Of a stretch of 64,000 nucleotides of DNA, positions 1 through 8,299 are shown piece by piece. The DNA is from an uncultured Pelagibacteraceae bacterium (lineage in GTDB: Bacteria > Pseudomonadota > Alphaproteobacteria > Pelagibacterales > Pelagibacteraceae), in assembly GCA_902543535.1 (NCBI GenBank), contig CACBYG010000001.1, positions 124,001-188,000 of the forward strand, in the 5' to 3' direction. A program made the translations under genes and the position numbers. The notes beneath the pieces were generated by a model. That model was given only the letters and a program-made list of their open reading frames with translations. It was not told where the DNA came from and ran no database searches. Each line of letters opens with the position of its first letter. Within the stretch, counting starts at the first letter, position 1.

Positions 1-167
1 CTTTTTTTATAACTGATGGTATAAAATTATTACCATCTAAATTATTTCCTTTGATTGCAAAAAAAATATAATTTTTTTTAATTTCTCTATGATCAAAACA
101 AATCCCAGAAAAAAAAAGTGTTATGATATTTTTTTTTTATTTGTTGGAAGTGATCGCCTAAACGCAT
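1..167 (-). CDS. murE: UDP-N-acetylmuramoyl-tripeptide synthetase (MurE) N-terminal fragment, truncated by window edge, with apparent frameshift
   Basis: Minus strand from ATG at 167 reads MRLGDHFQQIKKKYHNTFF. After removing one base from the A9 run (109-117) it continues SGICFDHREIKKNYIFFAIKGNNLDGNNFI, which is MurE-like. It sits directly downstream of ftsI, as in dcw clusters. Confidence 0.75.
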
Positions 168-169
168 GA

Positions 170-1858
170 TTAATTAATTTCTATATATTTTGTGGCTAAA
201 ATGGGCCCAACTTTATCTATAATCTTTCCTGCTACTTCCACAGAAGTCCAACCAGCAGTATTATATAAAGTCCCTTTCCATCCACCTTTTCTATGTCTGT
301 ATTTATAATAATAATCTTTTGCTTTTTGTGGAGTATCTAACATCACTATAAATACATATTGAGGATTTGAAGTAGGGAATATAGATGCAAAAGTATTTAT
401 TTTAGCTTCTGAGTATGCTCCATCTTTAGGTTGATCTGCTGTTCCAGTTTTTCCACCTATTTCAAAATATTCTACATCTGCAAATTTTGCGGTGCCCTCT
501 TCTGTACTAACTATTTTTCTAAGAGCATTTACAACCTGTTCTGAAACACCTTCATTTAATAATTTTTTTTTCTTGGTTTTTTTTTCAAGATTATTATCAA
601 TAAGAGTTGGATTTATGTCGTAACCGCCATTCGATAAAATTGCATAACCTTTTGCAAGTTGGAGAATTGTAGTAGCTACACCATGACCAAAAGATGCGGT
701 TGCTAGTTTACATTTTCCAAAATTATAATTTTTTTGAGGTGCCACCTCCTCTATGTCAAACCGAATATCGCTAAGAACACCTATTTTTTCTAAAAATGAC
801 TTAAATTTTTCCGGACCAACTTTTTGAGCAATTCTTACTGAACCTATATTTCCAGATCTTACAAAGATTTGTTCTGCAGTTAAATCAGATGGAATTTCAT
901 TATCATACTCTCTGATAGGAAAACCATAACAGTTGATTGATTTTGGTAAATTTAAAAATTCAGTTTCTGGTTTAATTAGTTTTTCATTTAATGCACTAGC
1001 AAACGTAAATGCTTTAAAAACTGAACCAAGCTCATAAGTTCCTTTTGTTACTCTATTTATATAATTTACATCAGTTAGATTTTGTCTTTCATTAGGATCA
1101 AAGTCGGGTAAGGAAACAAGTGATAAAATATTTCCATTATGAATGTCCATTAAAATTGAAGCACTTCCTTTGCTTTTAAAAATTTCTTGATATTTAATTA
1201 ATTCTTCACGAATTAGAAATTGCAAATCTTTGTCTACTGTCAACCTAATAGGTTTTCTAGATTTAATTAAAATTTCATTTAAAGATTTTTCTAATCCTGA
1301 AATTCCAATATTATCATTATCTATTTGTCCAATAATATGGCTAAAAAGATTCTTTTGAGGATAAATCCTCAAAACTTTTTCTTCTGGCTTTAAAGACTTA
1401 TCCCCTAGTTTCATCAATTTTTCGTAATTTTCTTCAGAGACTTTTTTTTCAAGATAAAAAAACTTTTTAGTATTGAATTTTTTTTCTATTTCAACAAAGT
1501 CTTTGTCTGGAAAAATTAAATTTAAACTGAGTAATAATTTTTTTTGATTTATAACATCCGATGTTTTTAAGCCAATATCAATTGAATTAACTGTTTTTGC
1601 TAAATAATTACCATTAATATCTGTAATATCAGCTCTATAAAGCTGATCCTTAATTAGAGGGGTATTAATTTTTTCTCCCTTAGAATAAAGTGAACCAAGT
1701 TTGATTAAATGAATAGAGTAAATTGTATAAATTATAAAAAAAATGAAAAAAATAAAAGCAACTCTGTTAAACTTAATATTTAATCCAGTTTTTTTCTTTT
1801 GATAAATAAAATCATTTTCTAGGTCTACTATCGTCAAATTTGATCTAGATTTGTTCAT
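170..1858 (-). CDS. ftsI: Peptidoglycan D,D-transpeptidase FtsI (PBP3)
   Basis: 562 aa; N-terminal TM, SVFKAF (SxxK), SGN and KTGT motifs; dcw context. Confidence 0.95.
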   Translation of the reverse strand: MNKSRSNLTIVDLENDFIYQKKKTGLNIKFNRVAFIFFIFFIIYTIYSIHLIKLGSLYSKGEKINTPLIKDQLYRADITDINGNYLAKTVNSIDIGLKTSDVINQKKLLLSLNLIFPDKDFVEIEKKFNTKKFFYLEKKVSEENYEKLMKLGDKSLKPEEKVLRIYPQKNLFSHIIGQIDNDNIGISGLEKSLNEILIKSRKPIRLTVDKDLQFLIREELIKYQEIFKSKGSASILMDIHNGNILSLVSLPDFDPNERQNLTDVNYINRVTKGTYELGSVFKAFTFASALNEKLIKPETEFLNLPKSINCYGFPIREYDNEIPSDLTAEQIFVRSGNIGSVRIAQKVGPEKFKSFLEKIGVLSDIRFDIEEVAPQKNYNFGKCKLATASFGHGVATTILQLAKGYAILSNGGYDINPTLIDNNLEKKTKKKKLLNEGVSEQVVNALRKIVSTEEGTAKFADVEYFEIGGKTGTADQPKDGAYSEAKINTFASIFPTSNPQYVFIVMLDTPQKAKDYYYKYRHRKGGWKGTLYNTAGWTSVEVAGKIIDKVGPILATKYIEIN

Positions 1859-2163
1859 TATTCTTTTATTATTTTTAGATCTTTGATATTTCTTTCGTTT
1901 TTTGAAATATTGTAAATTTTAATATTTTTTATATTTTTTTGAATTAATTGATCTTCAAAATATAAAGACTGAAACTCTTGTAGTTTCTCTGCTGAACTTA
2001 AATAATCATTCTCTAACAATATATTTTCGTATTCAGCTTCTAACACTCTTATACTTTCCTTCATTGTAAATAATTCGTCTTCCATTTGTTTTGCTGTATT
2101 TTTTATTACTGCTGTGAATAAAATTAATGAAAAAATAAGGAATATTAGAACAATTTTTTTCAT
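1858..2163 (-). CDS. ftsL: FtsL-like cell division protein
   Basis: 101 aa single-TM coiled coil between rsmH and ftsI; ATGA overlap with rsmH. Confidence 0.75.
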   Translation of the reverse strand: MKKIVLIFLIFSLILFTAVIKNTAKQMEDELFTMKESIRVLEAEYENILLENDYLSSAEKLQEFQSLYFEDQLIQKNIKNIKIYNISKNERNIKDLKIIKE

Positions 2164-3170
2164 AATTTTTCTCCAAAATTTTCGATGTCAATTAAATTTT
2201 TAAATTGATTGTCAATATCAGTATGAAAATCAAAAAAATCAGTTTTTTTTATAGCGTATCTTAATTTAGCGGACCTAGAGGAAGGGTTTTCATTTAATTC
2301 CTGATCATTAGGTGTAATTGGTTTTTTTTTAATTAAATCAAAAAGTGTTTCACTTTGTTCAGTTAAAGGAGCATATCTTGAAACACTTTTACTTTCTGAA
2401 AGACTTTTTAAAAAATATTTAACTATTTTGTCCTCTAAAGAATGAAATGTAACTACGGCTAGAACTCCATCTTTTTTTAAAATTTTTGTAGCATTGATCA
2501 AGCCATAAATTAATTCACTAATCTCTTTATTAACAAAAATTCTTAAAGCTTGAAAAGTTTTAGTAGAATTATTAATTCTAAAATTTTTTCTTCTTTTTGA
2601 ATTGTCAATTATTTTAACAAGACCCTGGGTATCAATTTTCTTTTTAATTCTTTCTTTGATAATATTTCTTGCTATATATTTTCCATCTTTTTCATCCCCA
2701 AAAAATTTAAAAATTTTCTCTAATTCTTTTTGATCTAGTTTATTTATTGCATCCTCTGCTGAAAAGGAATTTAACCCTAATTGCATATTTAATTTTCCAA
2801 TTGACTCAAATGATAACCCCTTATTTGGGTCTTTTATTTGAGCATAAGAATATCCTAAATCAAATATAACACCTCTAACATTTTCGTTTTTTAGTTTTAG
2901 GTTTTTTAATTGGCTAAATTTTGTATTTTTAAACTTGAATCTATCTTCAAACTTTTTTTCAAGTTTAAATGCAACTTTTTCACTTTCAGGATCTCTATCT
3001 AAAGCAATTACTTTAGTTTTATCAAATTCTAAGATTTTTTTTGTGTAACCACCTTGGCCAAAAGTACAATCAATAAATGTGCCGCCATATTGAGGGGAAA
3101 TAATGCTAATAATTTCTTTTAGCAACACCGGGTAATGCTTTTGCATAATCGGTGTTATGGCGGCGTCCAT
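2160..3170 (-). CDS. rsmH: 16S rRNA (cytosine1402-N4)-methyltransferase RsmH (MraW)
   Basis: [35 protein letters not shown] motifs. Confidence 0.95.
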   Translation of the reverse strand: MDAAITPIMQKHYPVLLKEIISIISPQYGGTFIDCTFGQGGYTKKILEFDKTKVIALDRDPESEKVAFKLEKKFEDRFKFKNTKFSQLKNLKLKNENVRGVIFDLGYSYAQIKDPNKGLSFESIGKLNMQLGLNSFSAEDAINKLDQKELEKIFKFFGDEKDGKYIARNIIKERIKKKIDTQGLVKIIDNSKRRKNFRINNSTKTFQALRIFVNKEISELIYGLINATKILKKDGVLAVVTFHSLEDKIVKYFLKSLSESKSVSRYAPLTEQSETLFDLIKKKPITPNDQELNENPSSRSAKLRYAIKKTDFFDFHTDIDNQFKNLIDIENFGEKL

Positions 3171-3188
3171 TTATTTCTTTGAAGACCA

Positions 3189-4670
3189 TTAATTTTTTTG
3201 TCTTCTCAGGAATGCTGGTATTTCAAGATCATCTTCTTCTTCATCGTCAGAGGATAATAAATCTTCTGGACTTGAATTTTCGGATTCTGAACTAAATAAA
3301 TCTGGAGAGTCTGAATCCACTCCAAACTCTTTTAAATCGTTTGAAACATCTTCCTCTACAATGTCTTGTGCATTAGTATCATGCTGTATCTCTATAGCTT
3401 CTTGTGTGAAGGATTTCTCCATCTCATTTACTGTTGCGTCTTCGACAACACTTTCTGTCTCAGGATTTGCACTTTCTAAAACCTCTTCATTTGTAACATT
3501 TGTATGAGTAGCTTCACTCTGTTGCTCTTGAACTATTTCATTCTCAAGCTTTAAAGCATTAGCACCGTTCGTAATTGGACTTGTAGCTGTGGCGGTCGAG
3601 AAATTAAAAGAAGCAGATGATCCAATATTTGAAAAATCTGAATAACCAGGATTACGATTGTGAATTCTGTGAACCATATTCACAACTGATTTTGACTCTG
3701 GTTGTTGGCCATCCAATGATGTTGCAACAATTGAAACTCTAATTTTGCCATCTAATTCGGAGTCTGTTATAGCTCCAATTATAACTTCTGCTTCAGAATC
3801 TACTTCAGATCTAATTTTATTAACTACCTCGTCAACTTCGAAAAGTTTAAGGTCCTTTCCACCTGTTATGTTAACTAATAAACCTCTAGCTCCCTTCAAA
3901 GTATAATCATCTATTAATGGATTATTAATTGCCATTTCTGTAGCTTGCATTGCACGACCTTCTCCTTCAGCCTCACCTGTTCCCATCATGGCTTTACCCA
4001 TTGAAGCCATTACAGTTTCAACATCTGCAAAATCTAAGTTAATTATTCCAGGCCTTACCATAAGATCTGTCACACTTTGAACTCCATGCATTAAAACATT
4101 ATTTGACAGATTAAATGACTCCTCAAATGTTGTTTGTTCATTAGCTATTTTAAATAAGTTTTGATTTGGAATAACAATTATTGTATCGACATGTTTTCTT
4201 AATTCTTCTAAACCTTGTTGTGCTCTTCTCATTCTTGAGGGGCCTTCGTATAAAAATGGAAGTGTTACAACTCCCACAGTTAAAATATTTAATTCTTTAG
4301 CAGCTCTTGCAATGACATGAGCTGCACCAGTGCCCGTTCCACCGCCCATGCCTGCTGCAATAAAAACCATGTTTGCACCTTGTAAGGTATTTACAATTTC
4401 ATTTAATGACTCATCAGCTGCAGCTTGGCCAATATCAATTTTTGCTCCTGCACCTAAACCTTTAGTTAAATTTAAGCCTATTTGGATTCTTGATTTTGCT
4501 TTGCTTAACTTTAAATCTTGAGCATCAGTATTCACTGCAATAAACTCCACTCCTTGCATATTATTTTCAATCATCTCGTTAATTGCATTACCACCTGCTC
4601 CTCCAACTCCTAATACTAGTAGTCGTGGTTGTAGCTCTTTAATTTCTGGTGCTTTAAAGTTAATTGTCAT
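3189..4670 (-). CDS. ftsZ: Cell division protein FtsZ
   Basis: GVGGAGGNAINEM, GGGTGTGAAHVIA tubulin-like motifs; acidic linker; conserved C-terminal peptide DLEIPAFLRRQ. Confidence 0.98.
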   Translation of the reverse strand: MTINFKAPEIKELQPRLLVLGVGGAGGNAINEMIENNMQGVEFIAVNTDAQDLKLSKAKSRIQIGLNLTKGLGAGAKIDIGQAAADESLNEIVNTLQGANMVFIAAGMGGGTGTGAAHVIARAAKELNILTVGVVTLPFLYEGPSRMRRAQQGLEELRKHVDTIIVIPNQNLFKIANEQTTFEESFNLSNNVLMHGVQSVTDLMVRPGIINLDFADVETVMASMGKAMMGTGEAEGEGRAMQATEMAINNPLIDDYTLKGARGLLVNITGGKDLKLFEVDEVVNKIRSEVDSEAEVIIGAITDSELDGKIRVSIVATSLDGQQPESKSVVNMVHRIHNRNPGYSDFSNIGSSASFNFSTATATSPITNGANALKLENEIVQEQQSEATHTNVTNEEVLESANPETESVVEDATVNEMEKSFTQEAIEIQHDTNAQDIVEEDVSNDLKEFGVDSDSPDLFSSESENSSPEDLLSSDDEEEDDLEIPAFLRRQKN

Positions 4671-4671
4671 C

Positions 4672-5139
4672 TTAGTTCCCCTTATAGTTGTTTAAATGTT
4701 TTTCCCATTTAAGGTTCGCTCGATTTAAATTTGCTTTTTTCCTTGCATTTACCTTAAATTTTTCAAAAGCTGTTGGTTCCCATATTTGAAAGGTTTGACC
4801 TTGACCAACAAACAACATGCTATTTTTTATTTTAGCATGTTTTAATAATTTTAATGAAATTGAAATTCTTCCTTCACTATCAAATTGTAAATTAGTACTA
4901 TCTGATAGAATTGAGGTTGCAAAAAAATCTCTTTTTTCCTCAAAAGGATTTAAAGTATCTATTGCTGAGGAAATTTTTTCAATTCGATCTTGCGAACATG
5001 CCTCTATAGCTGAATTATTAAATGAAGGGTAACAGATAACACTGTTGTATCCTAAATTTGACAAGTAAGATCTGAAACTAGCAGGCACTGAAACTCGTCC
5101 CTTTTTGTCTAATTTGTTCTCGTAAGTACTTAAAAACAT
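4672..5139 (-). CDS. mraZ: Division/cell wall cluster transcriptional repressor MraZ
   Basis: N-terminus MFLSTYENKLDKKGRVSVPASFR; 155 aa double AbrB-like fold; head of the dcw segment. Confidence 0.95.
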   Translation of the reverse strand: MFLSTYENKLDKKGRVSVPASFRSYLSNLGYNSVICYPSFNNSAIEACSQDRIEKISSAIDTLNPFEEKRDFFATSILSDSTNLQFDSEGRISISLKLLKHAKIKNSMLFVGQGQTFQIWEPTAFEKFKVNARKKANLNRANLKWEKHLNNYKGN

Positions 5140-5167
5140 AAATTTTATAATATTTAAATTCCATAAT

Positions 5168-5192
5168 TGGGAATATATGGGAATATATGGGT
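5168..5192 (+). promoter_or_regulatory. Triple MraZ-type box: TGGGA-ATATA-TGGGA-ATATA-TGGGT
   Basis: Three TGGGN direct repeats with exact 5-nt spacers (10-bp period) overlapping the -10 of the predicted mraZ promoter. Confidence 0.85.
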
Positions 5193-5210
5193 ATTTATAT
5201 TCTCTGTCAA
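5182..5210 (-). promoter_or_regulatory. Predicted sigma70-type promoter of mraZ
   Basis: Minus strand TTGACA (5205-5210), 17 bp spacer, TATATT (5182-5187), 40-70 bp upstream of the mraZ ATG. Confidence 0.75.
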
Positions 5211-5387
5211 ACCTAGAATCATTAATATTCTAAAGCAAATTTGATAGTTTTTCTTAAGTTCTTATAAAAAATTTAAATAAATCTGTTTATAATTTTGTAA
5301 TTTGACTACCAAAAAGGAGAACATTTAAAGCTAGTTCACTAGGTCTAAAGAGAACATTTACCTTATTTTAGTAAATGATAAGTAGCT

Positions 5388-5742
5388 TGCCAGATAAACT
5401 ATAAGCCGGTTTCTGTCGTTTAAACTTATCATTTGTCTAGGCTTAAGATCACTCTTAAGCTCAAGCAACTAACCCTGATGACTAGCCAAGGAAGGCTTTT
5501 AGTTTTTCAACAATGTCATCTCTACTTAGTCTTGCTCCCAGTGGGGTTTTCCAGCGTTCATTGTTACCAATAGAACCGGTGTGCTCTTACCACACCTTTT
5601 CACCCTTGCCATGTTATGGCGGTTTATTTTCTGTGGCACTATCCCTAGGGTTGCCCCCGCCAGGTATTACCTGGCACTGTTTCCTTGTAGAGTCCGGACT
5701 TTCCTCTTTAACAAGTTAAAGCGATAAGTCGTTTATCTGGCC
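5388..5742 (-). ncRNA. rnpB: RNase P RNA
   Basis: Minus strand contains GAGGAAAGTCCGGACTC, GGGGGCAACCCTAGGGATAGTGCCACAGAAA and terminal GGCTTATAGTTTATCTGGC pairing with 5' GCCAGATAAAC; bacterial type A hallmarks. Confidence 0.93.
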
Positions 5743-5771
5743 AAAAGAATTTATAACTTAACTATAAAATA

Positions 5772-6518
5772 TCAAGCAAATTTATGTAAGTTTTTTATTA
5801 AGTTTTTGGTTATAAACAAACATTCTTGATCGATAATGCCATTTACAAGATCTTGCCTAAATCTTCTCTGAAATGCTGCTGTTAAAATCTTCATGTATTT
5901 AGTTTTATTTAAATTTAAATTCTGAGGATATCCAATTTTGTAAAGATTTTTGATAAAAATATCTTTCTCCAAATAACTTACTTTTTTATTTCTATTAATT
6001 AAAAGTGTTTTAGGTTCTACTCTATGCCAGTAACTAATTTTATTTCTTGACAAATACATCCATGGGAATTTTTCACCTGGATCTGTTTTTCGATCAGGAG
6101 CAATGTCAGAATGACCTAAAATCAAATTAGATTTTATTTTATATTTTTTAATTAAAAATCTACATAATTTTATAATTGAGTTTATTTGTTTTTTTGTAAA
6201 CTTTTCATTTTTATAATCGTGGCCTGAATTACTAATCTCTATTCCTATGGAATATTTATTAATCGATTTATATTTTTTCCAAGAAGAGATGCCTGCATGC
6301 CAAGAAATATACAAATCAGGAACTAAAGATAATATTTCTCCATTTTTTTTAATGAAATAGTGAGAACTAACTTTTGATTTCTCATTTGTTAATAGTTTGA
6401 TTGCATCAATTTCTTTCTTCATCCCAGTATAATGAAAAATAATAAATTTAATATTATTTGGTTTTCTTTTTTTGGTGTCAAAATTTGGAGAGTAATTCAG
6501 AGTTGTATTCATTCTCAA
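5772..6518 (-). CDS. ampD: N-acetylmuramoyl-L-alanine amidase (AmpD-like)
   Basis: FIIFHYTGM, SSHYFIKKNG, GHSDIAPDRKTDPG motifs of the amidase_2 family. Confidence 0.85.
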   Translation of the reverse strand: MRMNTTLNYSPNFDTKKRKPNNIKFIIFHYTGMKKEIDAIKLLTNEKSKVSSHYFIKKNGEILSLVPDLYISWHAGISSWKKYKSINKYSIGIEISNSGHDYKNEKFTKKQINSIIKLCRFLIKKYKIKSNLILGHSDIAPDRKTDPGEKFPWMYLSRNKISYWHRVEPKTLLINRNKKVSYLEKDIFIKNLYKIGYPQNLNLNKTKYMKILTAAFQRRFRQDLVNGIIDQECLFITKNLIKNLHKFA

Positions 6519-6616
6519 TTTAAGTATTAATTTTGGCTATTTATAAACACTTTATAGACACCTTTTAAAATTAAATACTATTTTATAATTGATAATTATA
6601 TAATATAAAATTGATC

Positions 6617-7414
6617 ATGTTTAGAAAATTAGTAATAGCTGTAATATCTGTATTTCTATTTACGTTTAGTGCAAATGCAGGCTCCGATGGTGAATTAGTA
6701 TTAAAAGAAAATCAAACAAAAGAAATAAAAGATTGTTTTGAAAAATTAAATAGAGCAACATTTTCATTCAACCAAGGTTTAGATAAAGCAATTATTAAAC
6801 CAATAGCCAAGGGCTACAGAAATTTACCAGATCCAATCCAAAAAGGTACCAAGAACGCTGTCACTAACTTGTCTAACCTTGTAACTATACCTAACAATGT
6901 TTTGCAGGGTGATGTTAAATCAGCAATGATAAATACTGGTAGATTAGTTGTTAATACAACAGTTGGACTATTGGGTACTATCGATGTAGCAAATAAAATT
7001 GGTTTTCCAAAATATATAAAAGAGGACTATGGACAAACATTAGGAAAATGGGGTATCGGTCCAGGTTGTTATGTAGTCCTTCCAGTTTTGGGTCCTTCAA
7101 CACTTAGAGATACAGCTGGTTCTTTTGCAAACGTAATGGGAGGCGACCCTTGGTACAACGCTTCAGTTCACGGAAATAACGAATTTTTAAGTGAAGGTCT
7201 CTTTATTGCTTCTAAAGCTATAAGTGGTGTTGAATTCAGAGCAAATAATCTCGAGTCTTTTGATAACCTTGAGCAAAACTCTATAGACTTCTATGCATCA
7301 GTAAGAAGTTTGTACGTACAAGATAGAGAAAATAAAATTGAGAACAATCAAAGAGGAAATGTAGAAATTATTTATAAGAATGAAGAGGACTGGGAAGAAA
7401 TAGATAGTAATTAG
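6617..7414 (+). CDS. mlaA: MlaA/VacJ family phospholipid transport protein
   Basis: FNRATFSFNQGLDKAIIKPIAKGYRNLPDPI and GKWGIGPGCYVVLPVLGPSTLRDTAG, typical of VacJ. The ORF track begins at TTG 6611; ATG 6617 is the likelier start. Confidence 0.9.
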   Translation: MFRKLVIAVISVFLFTFSANAGSDGELVLKENQTKEIKDCFEKLNRATFSFNQGLDKAIIKPIAKGYRNLPDPIQKGTKNAVTNLSNLVTIPNNVLQGDVKSAMINTGRLVVNTTVGLLGTIDVANKIGFPKYIKEDYGQTLGKWGIGPGCYVVLPVLGPSTLRDTAGSFANVMGGDPWYNASVHGNNEFLSEGLFIASKAISGVEFRANNLESFDNLEQNSIDFYASVRSLYVQDRENKIENNQRGNVEIIYKNEEDWEEIDSN

Positions 7415-7434
7415 CTTTAAAGAGCAAAGCAAAC

Positions 7435-8019
7435 ATGAAAAAAATTCTTATAATTTTGTTACTCTTTAATCTAAATTTTGAACAGGTAGCTTCTATTGAG
7501 CCTGAGATATTTGTTCAGTCTACTGTTAATAGAGCATCTCAAATTTTATCTAAAAGTATTTCAAAAGAAGAGAAGATGAATCAATTAAAATCTATTGCTA
7601 AAGATACAGTTGATATAAGAGGTGTAGGTTTTTATTCTTTAGGATCAGTTAGAAAAAATTTAAATAATAATCAAAAAAAAAAATATTTAGAGTTATTTGA
7701 AAATTATTTTTTAAAAAGTTTTTCTAGTAGATTATCTGAATATACTAACCCAAAAATTGAAGTACAGGGGAAAGAAATTTTGAATGAAAACTATACAATC
7801 GTAAATAGTTTATTGGTTGGAACATCAGAAAGACCTGAAATAAAAATTGATTGGAGAGTTTATACTAAAAATCCAGATAACCCACTGATAAGAGATTTAA
7901 TTATTGAAGGATTAAGTTTAGCAAGAACTCAAAAAGAGGAATTCTCATCAATATTAAATTCTAATGATGGAGATATAAATGCTTTATTCAAAACGTTAGA
8001 GGAATTTTCTAAAAATTAA
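7435..8019 (+). CDS. mlaC: MlaC/Ttg2D family phospholipid-binding protein
   Basis: Secreted ~194 aa protein with MlaC-like sequence, directly following mlaA. Confidence 0.8.
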   Translation: MKKILIILLLFNLNFEQVASIEPEIFVQSTVNRASQILSKSISKEEKMNQLKSIAKDTVDIRGVGFYSLGSVRKNLNNNQKKKYLELFENYFLKSFSSRLSEYTNPKIEVQGKEILNENYTIVNSLLVGTSERPEIKIDWRVYTKNPDNPLIRDLIIEGLSLARTQKEEFSSILNSNDGDINALFKTLEEFSKN

Positions 8020-8025
8020 TTTATT

Positions 8026-8102
8026 TGGTGGGCCCGCCAGGACTCGAACCTGGGACCAATACATTATGAGTGTACTGCTCTAACCAACTGAGCTACAGGC
8101 CC
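8026..8102 (-). tRNA. tRNA with CAT anticodon (tRNA-Ile2 precursor or elongator tRNA-Met)
   Basis: GGGCCTGTAGCTCAGTTGGTTAGAGCAGTACACTCATAATGTATTGGTCCCAGGTTCGAGTCCTGGCGGGCCCACCA; full cloverleaf, CCA encoded. Confidence 0.95.
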
Positions 8103-8160
8103 AAACAATAATTTAGTTATAACATTTTATTAAAGTTAGCAATTAAAGATATATTAAATA

Positions 8161-8235
8161 TGGTGGGCCGTGTTGGTTACGCTCCAACTACCCCTGCAAT
8201 GTCAATGCAGTACTCTACTATTGAGCTAACGGCCC
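8161..8235 (-). tRNA. tRNA-Val(GAC) with atypical T- and D-loops
   Basis: GGGCCGT TA GCTC AATAGTA GAGT A CTGCA TTGACAT TGCAG GGGTA GTTGG AGCGTAA CCAAC ACGGCCC ACCA; all four stems pair, anticodon GAC. Confidence 0.88.
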
Positions 8236-8299
8236 TAATTTAAAAAATCTTAGGTTTTTATTTATCAAATAATAGTTTTTCTCAAGAATTAAATTAATT

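Noticed and set aside
5513-5719. 68-aa plus-strand ORF
   Set aside because: Lies entirely inside RNase P RNA on the opposite strand; coding is not supported.
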